Source: Caulobacteraceae bacterium (GTDB lineage Bacteria > Pseudomonadota > Alphaproteobacteria > Caulobacterales > Caulobacteraceae). Taken from it: a stretch of DNA of 5,489 bases. Location of the stretch: assembly GCA_028291305.1 (NCBI GenBank), contig JAQGII010000216.1, forward strand, positions 1-5,489. The letters run 5' to 3'. Below the pieces are notes generated by a model. It was not told the origin of the DNA. It did not search any database and saw nothing but the letters and a program-made list of their open reading frames with translations. The number at the start of each line of letters is the position of its first letter. Within the stretch, counting starts at the first letter, position 1. Of the stretch, positions 1 to 5,489 are shown piece after piece. A program made the position numbers and the translations under genes.

Positions 1-956
1 TGGAAAAATTGGCGCCTTCGGTGTCGCGCGGCCCGTGGCTGGCCACGGCGTACAGCATGGGCTCCACCTTCGATCAGGTCGACGGCCGGGTCGATGGGCT
101 GATGTTCACGGACGGGGAGGAAGAGCGGGCGAACGGATTTTGGCTGAAGGGCAATGGCATCAAGGGGCGGCAAGGATCGTTGGACGGCTTTGCCGGCTTC
201 GAGAGCGACGGATGGGGCATCGCGGGGGGCGTGGACCACCGCTTCGCGCCGGGCGCGCTGGTCGGCGTGGCGGTGAGTTATTCCGACACGTCCTTGTCCT
301 ATCGCGATCAGTTGGATGGCAACAAGGACGCCATCACCAGCACGCAGCTGACCGTCTACGCCGCCCACGACCTCGGCGGGGCCTACATCGACGGCATGGC
401 GGCCTACGCCAAGAACCACAACAAGACCACTCGCGACACGAGCCTGTCCGGGGTCGCCACCGGATCGTACGACGGCAGCCAATGGGGCGCGCGGATCGGC
501 GGCGGCGTGCGCATGGCGGTTTCGTCCAATGTGACGGTCACGCCCCAGGCGCACGTCGACTGGTATGACATCAAGCAGGACGCCTACACGGAGGCCGGCG
601 GCGGGCCGCTCGGACTAGCCCTGGACTCCCGATCCGCCGACCGGCTTCGATCCAGCGTCGGGGCGCAGCTCGCCTTCGACGCCAATATGGGCGGCCTGAC
701 GGCGCGGCCGTTCCTGCGCGGTTTCTGGAACTACGACTTCAAGAACGACGGCGTCGCCGCGAGCGCGAGTTTCGTGAGCGGCGGGGCTCGGTTCGTGACG
801 CCCGGACAGAGATTGGACCGCAATTCCTATTCGCTCGGCGCCGGCGTCAATTTCCATGCTCAGAAATCGCTTTCCGCCACGCTCGCCTACGAGGCGACCC
901 TGAGCGATTCCTACCAGTTGCATACGTTGCAGGCCAAGGTGCGCTGGGCGTTCTGA
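1..956 (+). CDS. Autotransporter outer-membrane beta-barrel domain protein, C-terminal part (5' truncated by window)
   Basis: The reading frame is open from the first base (first whole codon at 3) and stops with TGA at 954-956. No true start is visible: the TTG at 9 has no ribosome site and the frame continues upstream of it, so this is the end of a longer gene. About 317 residues are seen. The first ~40 look like the helical linker before the barrel. From FWLKGNG onward, about 270 residues show alternating hydrophobic/polar strands, glycine-rich turns and repeated aromatic residues, and the protein ends RWAF with the terminal Phe typical of barrels inserted by the Bam machinery. This matches the autotransporter beta-domain in length and layout. 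In that family the barrel sits in the outer membrane and exports or anchors an N-terminal passenger. The passenger lies outside the window, so its activity (adhesin, esterase, protease) cannot be told. The gene converges on the membrane protein gene, 27 bases from stop to stop. Confidence 0.88.
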   Translation, partial: EKLAPSVSRGPWLATAYSMGSTFDQVDGRVDGLMFTDGEEERANGFWLKGNGIKGRQGSLDGFAGFESDGWGIAGGVDHRFAPGALVGVAVSYSDTSLSYRDQLDGNKDAITSTQLTVYAAHDLGGAYIDGMAAYAKNHNKTTRDTSLSGVATGSYDGSQWGARIGGGVRMAVSSNVTVTPQAHVDWYDIKQDAYTEAGGGPLGLALDSRSADRLRSSVGAQLAFDANMGGLTARPFLRGFWNYDFKNDGVAASASFVSGGARFVTPGQRLDRNSYSLGAGVNFHAQKSLSATLAYEATLSDSYQLHTLQAKVRWAF

Positions 957-960
957 TCGA

Positions 961-981
961 CCGCGAGCGGGGGAGCACGTC
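961..981 (+). repeat. Short intergenic repeat, copy 1, with CCGCGAGCGG palindrome
   Basis: This 21-base stretch lies in the 27-base gap between the two convergent stop codons. It matches positions 3094-3115 at all but one base (A977 against G) plus one extra G in the other copy. It opens with the inverted repeat CCGC-GA-GCGG (961-970). A GGGA/TCCC arm pair (971-974 with 980-983) could add a small second hairpin. It may be a degenerate REP-like element or part of a bidirectional terminator, but there is no T-run. Confidence 0.5.
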
Positions 982-983
982 CC

Positions 984-3011
984 TTAATTGGACGTTGAAA
1001 TGCTGTACGCGGTCAGGAGCACCGGCACCCGCGTGTTGACCCAGATCGGCGTCTGTATTCCCGCCGTGTCCTGCTCTAAGCGGAATGGCGCCGAAGCTGT
1101 TTGGGCGCACGCTGCGTTGCCTGCCGGTCGCAGGACAAGCGGCGACTTGCGCGAGATCGTTTTCTTCTGGCCCTGGTAGTTGATGGCGACCGCCGCTTCC
1201 ATCTGCCGGACGAAAGTCATGCAATCGGCCTGGGAAGCCGGTTGAAAGGTGACGCTCAGGTTATAGGAGCCTCGCTTCAGGTCGACATAGGGCCCCCACA
1301 CGGCTTTGACCTCCTGTGGCCCGCCGCCGATGTACCAGCGCCCGCCTTGCAAGGTGGCGTCCTGGGGCCTCAGCTTGTCGATGCTGGTCAAGCTCGCGAA
1401 ATCCGAAAGGAAGGTGCGGGTCATCCTTCCGCTGTCGGCATATATCCATAGCGTCGGACCGCGGCCGCCGCATCTGTAGACGCGATCGGGGTTGCCGTAG
1501 CGAGCGCGCAAGGCATCGGCGTTCAGGTCTGTCAGGACCAGAAAGTTGTAGGCGGGCGGACGACTGGGATCGAGGAAGTCCTTGTCGTACCAGGAACGGT
1601 CGTTGCCCCACAGGTAAGGGTGACCGTTCCATGTCGCCTGGTTGACCTGCAAGCGCCAGCCGCTGGCCATCATGGCGGGCCGCGATACCCAGTAGTCGGC
1701 GAAGCCCGCCTTCAGACCCAACGGCTTTTGCTGGGCGGTGAGGCAATCGGCCGTTGCGTCGCGCCAGGTCACGACCCCAGGGCGGATATCGGGCGACTGG
1801 ACCAATCCGACGAGGATGAAGGCGAGCAGCCCTGCTCCGCCCACGTAGGCGATGATCCGCAATGGCGGTCTCGCGCTGAGCGCGGCGATCCCGAAGACCA
1901 GGGGCCAGAGAAAGACGGGGACCAAATAGCGGTACGACGTGGGCCCGTCGTAGGCGAGGAACGCGGTTGCGGCCAGGACGCCACCCAGGGCTACGGCGGC
2001 GAAGACCCAAAGGAAGACGACAGCCGGAGCGACCTGCAAGCCAAACAGCCGCGCTCGGTCTTCTTTGGTCCCGGCATCGTCATCCCAGCCCCCAATCGAC
2101 CATGGCCACTTGAGATAGACGGCGAATATCGCCAATGGCAGCAACACGAACAGCGCCGTCGTGATGTCGTGATCAAGCCCGTAATGGGCGGTCTCGCCAA
2201 CAAATCGCTGGGCTCGCGCCAGAGCAAGGGTCAGGTCCGGCTGGAGGTCCGGCTGACGGTTGAGCAGCGAATCGAGGGCGGAGGCGCTCGCGGCGCCAGC
2301 CACAAGGACCCCCGTCAGCATCAGGGACCGAGGCGGAATTTTTCGCCATGTCGCGATGGACGTCGCAAAGATCGCCGCGATGGTGGGAACGGCGTAGCTG
2401 ACCAACAGCAGCTTGTCGGACAGCAGAGCCAGCGTCGAGAGGGCGAAAAACAGTGCGGCCTCGCCTGTCGCCCATCGCATCGCGAGCCGACTGGCGAGGC
2501 CCGCGCCGAACAGGGCGGCCACGTAGGGCCCGATGTGCACGCAGGGCTGAAAGTAGTCCATCGTGAGCGCGGTCAGGCCGGGCAGGGTTGAGTCGCCGAG
2601 AACAACCGCGGACAGGACGACCAAGCTGACGGTCGTCGTTCGCAGCAGCGACACGCCGGTAAGCAGACGCGCCAACCAGCCCGCGGCCACGACCATCGCC
2701 AGGAACTGCGAGACCATGTAGCCGAACAAGGCCCAGCGATCCGAGGGGGCGATGGCGCTCGACGCCAACTGTAGAAGCAGGTCCGGGAACAGGCTCGGGA
2801 TGCGGGGCAGTTGGAAGCCCTGCCAGGCGTAGGCGTGGTGTGACACATCCCACGCCAGGGACGACGCCAACAGGATGTCCGCATCCATCCCGGTGGCCAG
2901 GAAGACGCCCTGGCGGCTGACGGCGAGGCAGACCGCGATCAGCCCACAGGCGAGCGCGAGGCTCCAGACTCCGACGACCGCAAAGCGCTTGACCCGAGAC
3001 AACGCCGACAT
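984..3011 (-). CDS. Polytopic inner-membrane protein with exported C-terminal domain, GT-C glycosyltransferase-like
   Basis: The 675-residue protein has about ten hydrophobic segments (roughly residues 10-31, 94-116, 122-140, 160-178, 184-218 as one or two, 228-247, 285-301, 326-350, 362-380, 384-404), then about 270 mostly soluble residues. The first loop carries GMDADILL (Asp43, Asp45), placed like the acidic motif of GT-C enzymes, which move sugars from lipid carriers on the periplasmic side. The tail contains a stretch around GFADYWVSRP (436-445), HPYLWGN (464-470) and, near residue 572, WGPYVDLKRGSYNLSVTF, a pattern typical of a beta-sandwich sugar-binding-like module. These similarities are recalled, not searched, so the enzyme call is an inference and the substrate is unknown. 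The ATG start fits: it is followed by a basic stretch and a membrane anchor, and an in-frame TAG lies 12 bases upstream. No clear Shine-Dalgarno is visible. It is convergent with the autotransporter; glycosylation of surface proteins is possible but unproven. Confidence 0.8.
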   Translation of the reverse strand: MSALSRVKRFAVVGVWSLALACGLIAVCLAVSRQGVFLATGMDADILLASSLAWDVSHHAYAWQGFQLPRIPSLFPDLLLQLASSAIAPSDRWALFGYMVSQFLAMVVAAGWLARLLTGVSLLRTTTVSLVVLSAVVLGDSTLPGLTALTMDYFQPCVHIGPYVAALFGAGLASRLAMRWATGEAALFFALSTLALLSDKLLLVSYAVPTIAAIFATSIATWRKIPPRSLMLTGVLVAGAASASALDSLLNRQPDLQPDLTLALARAQRFVGETAHYGLDHDITTALFVLLPLAIFAVYLKWPWSIGGWDDDAGTKEDRARLFGLQVAPAVVFLWVFAAVALGGVLAATAFLAYDGPTSYRYLVPVFLWPLVFGIAALSARPPLRIIAYVGGAGLLAFILVGLVQSPDIRPGVVTWRDATADCLTAQQKPLGLKAGFADYWVSRPAMMASGWRLQVNQATWNGHPYLWGNDRSWYDKDFLDPSRPPAYNFLVLTDLNADALRARYGNPDRVYRCGGRGPTLWIYADSGRMTRTFLSDFASLTSIDKLRPQDATLQGGRWYIGGGPQEVKAVWGPYVDLKRGSYNLSVTFQPASQADCMTFVRQMEAAVAINYQGQKKTISRKSPLVLRPAGNAACAQTASAPFRLEQDTAGIQTPIWVNTRVPVLLTAYSISTSN

Positions 3012-3078
3012 TCGTCGGGGCTACGCCGGCCATATTGCCCGACCATGACCGGAACGGGCGTCTTTATGTCCGGCGGAG

Positions 3079-3084
3079 TGTCAA
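3079..3084 (-). promoter_or_regulatory. Candidate -35 box (TTGACA) for the membrane protein gene
   Basis: Read on the minus strand this is a perfect TTGACA, 67 bases upstream of the ATG at 3011, in the 116-base gap after the hydrolase stop. A CATAAA stretch follows after only 10 bases, and no good -10 hexamer sits at 16-18 bases. The match to the Caulobacter housekeeping pattern is therefore only partial. It is offered as the best promoter candidate in the gap and suggests the gene need not depend on read-through from the hydrolase. Confidence 0.3.
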
Positions 3085-3093
3085 GCCGATCAC

Positions 3094-3115
3094 CCGCGAG
3101 CGGGGGGAGCGCGTC
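3094..3115 (+). repeat. Short intergenic repeat, copy 2, with CCCGC/GCGGG palindrome
   Basis: This is the second copy of the element at 961-981, in the same orientation, with one added G and one A-to-G change. It opens with a perfect inverted repeat, CCCGC (3093-3097) and GCGGG (3100-3104), around a two-base GA loop. It lies 12 bases beyond the hydrolase stop codon, in the gap before the membrane protein gene. Its position just after a gene end, as for copy 1, suggests a REP-like or transcript-end role. That is an inference. Confidence 0.5.
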
Positions 3116-3127
3116 GTCGTCGGCGCC

Positions 3128-3991
3128 TTACGCCAGGTGTTTCTTGTACAGAGCCGACAGTTCGGTCCAGGCGCGTTCGGCGCTGGCTTCGTCGTAGGCG
3201 GGACTGCCGCGGACGCACCAGCCGTGGTTGGCGGGATAGACCTGGACCGTGGCGGGCAGCCTGGCGGCGTCGAAGGCGGCCTTCAGCTTGTCCTTGGCGT
3301 CGGGCTGGCGCATGTCGTCGTTCTGGGCGACCGCGCAGTGGACCTCGGCCTTCATCGTCGGGATCAGCAGGTGCGGGCTGCTGGGCGTGTCGGTGACGAG
3401 GTTGCCGCCGTGGCAGGTCATGGCCGCGCCGATGCGGCCCGGCAGGGCCGCCGCGGTGCGGAAGGCGAGGGGGCCGCCCATGCAGTAGCCCTGGACGCCG
3501 GCCTTCTTGCGCTTGTCGGTCTGCGGCTGGGCGTCGAGATAGGCGAGGAAGGCCACGCCGTCGCGCGTCGTGCCCTCTGGCGTCAGGGTGGCGGCGAGGG
3601 CGGTGATCTTGGCCCGGTCCTCGGCCTTGTCGAAGTCGAAGCCGTCGCCCGGAACCGGCGCGCGCCGGCTGCGGTAGAAGGGATTGGGCGCCAGCACCGT
3701 GTAGCCCTGCGACGCCAGGCGCTTGCCCATCTCGCGGAACACCGGGCGCAGGCCCTGGTTGTCGGTCCAGATCAGCACCGCGGGCCAGGCGCCGGTCCCT
3801 TGCGGATAGTAGAGGGCGGCGTCGCAGACCCCATCGGCGGTCCTGATGTCGACGTTCTTCTCGACCACCGTTTCGGCGGCGTAGGCATGGGCCGCGGCCA
3901 GGGCGGCGGCGGCCCCGGCGGACAGGCCGAACGCCCGGCGGGACATGGACATATCCTCAGCCGGAATCTGACAGATATCGTCGTCGCACAT
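3128..3991 (-). CDS. Tat-exported dienelactone hydrolase family protein
   Basis: The 287-residue protein has an alpha/beta-hydrolase fold of the dienelactone hydrolase family. Residues 1-18 (MCDDDICQIPAEDMSMSR) precede a Tat signal: SRRAFGL at 17-23, a hydrophobic Ala-rich stretch at 24-37 and a likely cleavage site after AYA (about residue 38). The nucleophile motif GYCMGG places Cys170. Asp226 (AQNDD) and His256 (ANHGWCV) complete the Cys-Asp-His triad, so all three catalytic residues are present. The length is normal for the family plus a signal. GGAGGG at 4005-4000, eight bases before the ATG at 3991, supports the long start; an internal ATG at Met16 also has GAGG eight bases upstream, so a shorter form is possible. 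The classical enzyme opens dienelactone to maleylacetate in chloro-aromatic breakdown. Here no aromatic-degradation genes are near, so the substrate is unknown; a folded, exported ester or lactone hydrolase is the safe call. Confidence 0.93.
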   Translation of the reverse strand: MCDDDICQIPAEDMSMSRRAFGLSAGAAAALAAAHAYAAETVVEKNVDIRTADGVCDAALYYPQGTGAWPAVLIWTDNQGLRPVFREMGKRLASQGYTVLAPNPFYRSRRAPVPGDGFDFDKAEDRAKITALAATLTPEGTTRDGVAFLAYLDAQPQTDKRKKAGVQGYCMGGPLAFRTAAALPGRIGAAMTCHGGNLVTDTPSSPHLLIPTMKAEVHCAVAQNDDMRQPDAKDKLKAAFDAARLPATVQVYPANHGWCVRGSPAYDEASAERAWTELSALYKKHLA

Positions 3992-4083
3992 GATCGGAAC
4001 CCTCCGAAGCGATCGCTGGGCCCGCAGCGTAGCGTCAAGACCGCATGCTTGTCACGGCGCGCCGCCCGAGCGCGGTTGGGCGT

Positions 4084-4109
4084 CGCCCTCTCCCGCGAGC
4101 GAGAGGGCG
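4084..4109. repeat. Perfect 9-bp inverted repeat, REP-like
   Basis: CGCCCTCTC (4084-4092) and GAGAGGGCG (4101-4109) are exact reverse complements around the 8-base loop CCGCGAGC. The same 8-mer begins the repeats at 961 and 3094. Intergenic hairpins with CCCTCTCCC-type arms are, to my knowledge, common in Caulobacter-group genomes. It lies about 90 bases upstream of the hydrolase start. No T-run follows on either strand, so it is not a standard terminator. Confidence 0.6.
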
Positions 4110-4112
4110 GGC

Positions 4113-4328
4113 TCAGGCTGCCTGGGCGGGGTGGGCTTTCGCGGTCCCGGTCGGCAGCGGCGTTTCCTGCAGGGAAGGCCGTGTGTTCCTGATCACCGCG
4201 CGGGCGGCGCGCCTGGCGTTCGCCCTTCCGAGACGCACGCCGGCGTGGCTGGTCCCATCGCGCAGCTGAACCTCCCAACGCCAGACGAACCAAAACAGGC
4301 GGTGCAACGAAAGGGTTGAATATCCCAT
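4113..4328 (-). CDS. Possible small hypothetical protein, 71 residues (weak)
   Basis: The ORF begins with ATG at 4328, preceded by GGGAAG seven bases upstream, and ends TGA at 4113. The product starts MGYSTLSLHRLFWFVWRWEV, a short aromatic hydrophobic run, followed by an Arg/Ala-rich tail (RLGRANARRAARAVIRNTR). I recognise no family. Its codon use is acceptable but not as biased as the flanking genes, and overlapping frames on both strands are also open. It is included because of the ribosome site. It may be a gene remnant or chance. Confidence 0.2.
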   Translation of the reverse strand: MGYSTLSLHRLFWFVWRWEVQLRDGTSHAGVRLGRANARRAARAVIRNTRPSLQETPLPTGTAKAHPAQAA

Positions 4329-4345
4329 GGCTCAACTTCCCAGCG

Positions 4346-4367
4346 GCTCCGCTCGATAACGCGGAGC
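4346..4367. repeat. 7-bp inverted repeat, possible hairpin
   Basis: GCTCCGC (4346-4352) and GCGGAGC (4361-4367) are exact reverse complements around the loop TCGATAAC. It sits 28 bases beyond the stop of the weak minus-strand ORF 4395-4904 and just before the small ORF starting at 4328. That would suit a transcript end for the first, but no T-run follows on either strand. Confidence 0.4.
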
Positions 4368-4394
4368 TTGGCAGTAGGGTCCGTGAGAAGACAG

Positions 4395-4904
4395 TTATTC
4401 CCTGACCCCCCAGGGTCCCCGCGGTGGCGCAAAGGCGTCTGGACGTGTCGCCCGAAGCTTCTCCGTCAGGAGGGCCTGCAGCTGATGGTGAGAAATGCTC
4501 TCTCCGCGTCCGCTCGGCGGCGGCAGCGATCGAATGAGCCCGTACAATTGAGTCCAGCAGCGCGGGTCCACGATGTGACGCCAGCGCGGGACCGGGCGAC
4601 GCTCAAGCCGGCCCGCGCCCCGTAACCGCAGCCACTCGTCGATGTGCCGCGCCAGCTTGTGTTTGAGCACGTGGCATAGCTGTCCAAGCAACAACTGGCA
4701 GGCCCTGAGTCGCTTCATCCAGTTCCAACAGCGCTCCGCCTGGCTTTGGCTCCCAACAAGCTGGACTGCCGGTGCTTTGTTCCCGGTGGGGCCCGCCTGT
4801 CCCCTGATCTCCCTCCGCGAGCGCGCCGCGCGGTTAGGGGATTTTTTCGCCGATTCAAGAGCCAAAAGCGCTGCTGTAGCCCAAATGCCGCACTGCGGCA
4901 TCAC
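4395..4904 (-). CDS. Doubtful hypothetical ORF, 169 residues, atypical codon use
   Basis: The frame opens with GTG-ATG at 4904-4899 and ends TAA at 4395-4397. I recognise no family. The middle (RLRACQLLLGQLCHVLKHKLARHIDEWLRLRG) could form basic amphipathic helices, which is its only protein-like feature. Against it: no ribosome site beyond an AGG touching the start, and many codons rare in the neighbours (AGG, CGA, CTA, TTA, GGA), so third-position GC is clearly lower. It also overlaps a hairpin plus T6 on the opposite strand (4800-4847), and the sequence ends without a domain. It may be a decayed or transferred gene, perhaps from a mobile element, or not coding at all. Confidence 0.25.
   Translation of the reverse strand: MMPQCGIWATAALLALESAKKSPNRAARSRREIRGQAGPTGNKAPAVQLVGSQSQAERCWNWMKRLRACQLLLGQLCHVLKHKLARHIDEWLRLRGAGRLERRPVPRWRHIVDPRCWTQLYGLIRSLPPPSGRGESISHHQLQALLTEKLRATRPDAFAPPRGPWGVRE
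4584..4618. repeat. Long GC-rich inverted repeat
   Basis: GCGCGGG (4584-4590) pairs with CCCGCGC (4612-4618). After a single bulged A, CCGG (4592-4595) pairs with CCGG (4608-4611), leaving a 12-base loop. With 11 base pairs it is the strongest stem in this block. It lies inside the doubtful ORF 4395-4904, so it may reflect RNA structure rather than coding, or simply high GC. Confidence 0.4.
4800..4847 (+). terminator. Terminator-like hairpin followed by six T
   Basis: On the + strand T4800 and CCCCTGA (4801-4807) pair with TTAGGGG-A (4834-4841), with one G-U pair. An inner stem, CCGCG (4815-4819) with CGCGG (4829-4833), closes a 9-base loop, with seven unpaired bases on the 5' side. TTTTTT follows at 4842-4847. 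This is the layout of a factor-independent terminator, with an imperfect stem. No + strand gene ends here, so it may end a small RNA, or be chance. Confidence 0.4.
4885..4901. repeat. 7-bp perfect inverted repeat with 3-base spacer
   Basis: ATGCCGC (4885-4891) and GCGGCAT (4895-4901) flank the spacer ACT. It lies about 105 bases upstream of the outer-membrane barrel gene at 5005. The near-symmetrical form suits a dimeric regulator site or a short hairpin. Nothing in the sequence identifies a regulator. Confidence 0.4.
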
Positions 4905-5004
4905 CTGCCGGGCGAGCCGGCCTCAAGCCTTTCCCTCGCCCGAGTCGCCCCCTAGGTAAGCGTCCCGCCAGTAAGACGGGCATGTTCGTATAAGGAATAT
5001 TCCA

Positions 5005-5489
5005 GTGAAAACTCTTGTTGTCCTGGCCGCCGTCGCGGCCGTCAGCGCCGTCGCGGCGCCCGCCTTCGCCCAAGTGTCCCTGGCCCCGGTGACCTACGAA
5101 GGGTCGCTCGGCTACACCGGCATCCACCTGAACGGAGCCGACCTCGGCGCCATCAACCTGCGCGGCACCGCCAACTTCGGCAAGTACGTCGGCATCGAAG
5201 GCGAAGGCGCCTTCGGCGTGAACGACCAGAACGGCACGACTAACGGCGTCAGCACCAAGCTGCACCTGAACAGCGAATACGCCGCCTATGGCGTCGCCCG
5301 CTGGCCGGTGCTGCCCAACGCCGACCTGTTCGCCCGCGTCGGCTACGGCCACAGCGACATCAAGGCCACCGCCAGCCTGAGGGGCGTGAGCGCCTCGCAG
5401 TCGTACGGCGTCGACAGCGTCAACTACGGCGTCGGCGGCGAGTATTTCTTCGACGGCAAGAACGGCCTGCGCGTCGACTACACCCGCTA
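5005..5489 (+). CDS. Small outer-membrane beta-barrel protein (porin-like/OmpA-type barrel), 3' truncated by window
   Basis: The gene starts with GTG at 5005, eight bases after AAGGA (4992-4996), and stays open to the window end (161 codons seen). Residues 1-22 (MKTLVVLAAVAAVSAVAAPA then FA) form a clear Sec signal peptide with cleavage expected at AFA|Q. The mature part shows short alternating strands with glycine/aromatic turns (EGSLGYTGIHL, VGIEGEGAFGV, LFARVGYGHSDI, GVGGEYFFDG, NGLRVDYTR), as in eight-stranded OmpA-like outer-membrane barrels of about 180-200 residues. Only the last strand or so is likely missing. Codon use is strongly GC-biased, as in the other solid genes. Such proteins sit in the outer membrane; some are structural, others small channels, and the role here cannot be told. 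It is divergent from the hydrolase across the 1-kb block and appears to be the first gene of its transcript. Confidence 0.88.
   Translation, partial: MKTLVVLAAVAAVSAVAAPAFAQVSLAPVTYEGSLGYTGIHLNGADLGAINLRGTANFGKYVGIEGEGAFGVNDQNGTTNGVSTKLHLNSEYAAYGVARWPVLPNADLFARVGYGHSDIKATASLRGVSASQSYGVDSVNYGVGGEYFFDGKNGLRVDYTR

Larger units (their letters stand above)
3992..5004. other. About 1 kb intergenic block without a convincing gene
   Basis: Between the divergent hydrolase and outer-membrane barrel genes lie 1013 bases with no family I recognise. Many overlapping open frames exist on both strands, as expected at high GC, but none combines a good ribosome site, strong third-position GC and a plausible domain. 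The block holds inverted repeats at 4084-4109, 4346-4367, 4584-4618, 4801-4840 and 4885-4901, and two weak minus-strand ORFs. From about 4840 onward there are A/T-rich patches unusual for the window. I saw no tRNA T-loop signature, no tmRNA tag sequence and no RNase P core. It could be a decayed gene or mobile element, or carry a small RNA. Confidence 0.6.

Noticed and set aside
847..1224. Minus-strand ORF of 125 residues over the convergent junction
   Set aside because: It overlaps two genes with far better support, has low-complexity Arg/Gly/Pro content typical of high-GC shadow frames, and shows no domain.
1620..2591. Long + strand ORF (323 residues) opposite the membrane protein
   Set aside because: It is the antisense shadow of the 675-residue gene: Gln/Gly/Arg-rich with no hydrophobic core or recognisable motif, while the minus frame has clear membrane segments.
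4032..4038. TTGACGC on the minus strand upstream of the hydrolase, a perfect -35-like match
   Set aside because: A transcript from it would start near 4000 and cut off the GGAGGG ribosome site at 4000-4005, and no -10 match lies at the right distance.
4168..4178. Palindrome CCTGCAGG
   Set aside because: An 8-base palindrome of this sort is expected by chance at this GC content and has no supporting context.
3035..4192. Long + strand ORF (385 residues) opposite the hydrolase
   Set aside because: The opposite strand encodes an intact catalytic triad and Tat signal. This frame is a Gly/Val/Arg-rich shadow.
4340..4960. Intact insertion sequence or tmRNA in the intergenic block
   Set aside because: I saw no matching terminal inverted repeats, no transposase motif, no alphaproteobacterial tmRNA tag coding sequence and no tRNA-like T-loop.
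4855..5352. Minus-strand ORF of 165 residues over the right end
   Set aside because: It is antisense to the GTG-started barrel gene, which has a signal peptide, ribosome site and beta-strand pattern.

Overview
The window looks like chromosomal DNA from a high-GC alphaproteobacterium, most likely Caulobacterales (Caulobacter or a relative). This rests on strong G/C preference at third codon positions, a Tat-exported dienelactone hydrolase of the type that starts MCDDD, a small Caulobacter-like outer-membrane beta-barrel gene, and CCGCGAGC-centred palindromes between genes. The assignment is from memory of these families and no search was run.

Layout, left to right. (1) Positions 1-956 (+) hold the C-terminal part of an autotransporter-type protein. 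It is cut by the window start, and essentially only its outer-membrane beta-barrel is present. (2) Facing it, with only 27 bases between the stops, is a 675-residue polytopic membrane protein (984-3011, -). It has about ten membrane segments and a large exported C-terminal part that resembles a GT-C-type glycosyltransferase with a beta-sandwich tail. (3) On the same strand, 116 bases further upstream, is a Tat-signal dienelactone hydrolase family protein (3128-3991, -) with a visible Cys-Asp-His triad. (4) Positions 3992-5004 are about 1 kb with no convincing gene. They hold several inverted repeats, one terminator-like hairpin with a run of six T on the + strand, and two low-confidence ORFs on the minus strand, the longer with codon use unlike its neighbours. 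(5) From 5005 (+) a GTG-started gene for a small secreted outer-membrane beta-barrel protein begins and runs off the end.

The genes do not form an obvious pathway. All four solid genes act at or beyond the inner membrane: two outer-membrane barrels, one inner-membrane enzyme candidate and one exported hydrolase. The two minus-strand genes are probably transcribed separately, because a TTGACA -35-like box and a palindromic repeat lie between them. I did not find a defence system, CRISPR array, intact mobile element or RNA gene of a known class. The parts most worth a second look are the 1-kb intergenic block, with its possible small RNA and atypical ORF, and the near-identical repeats at 961-981 and 3094-3115.
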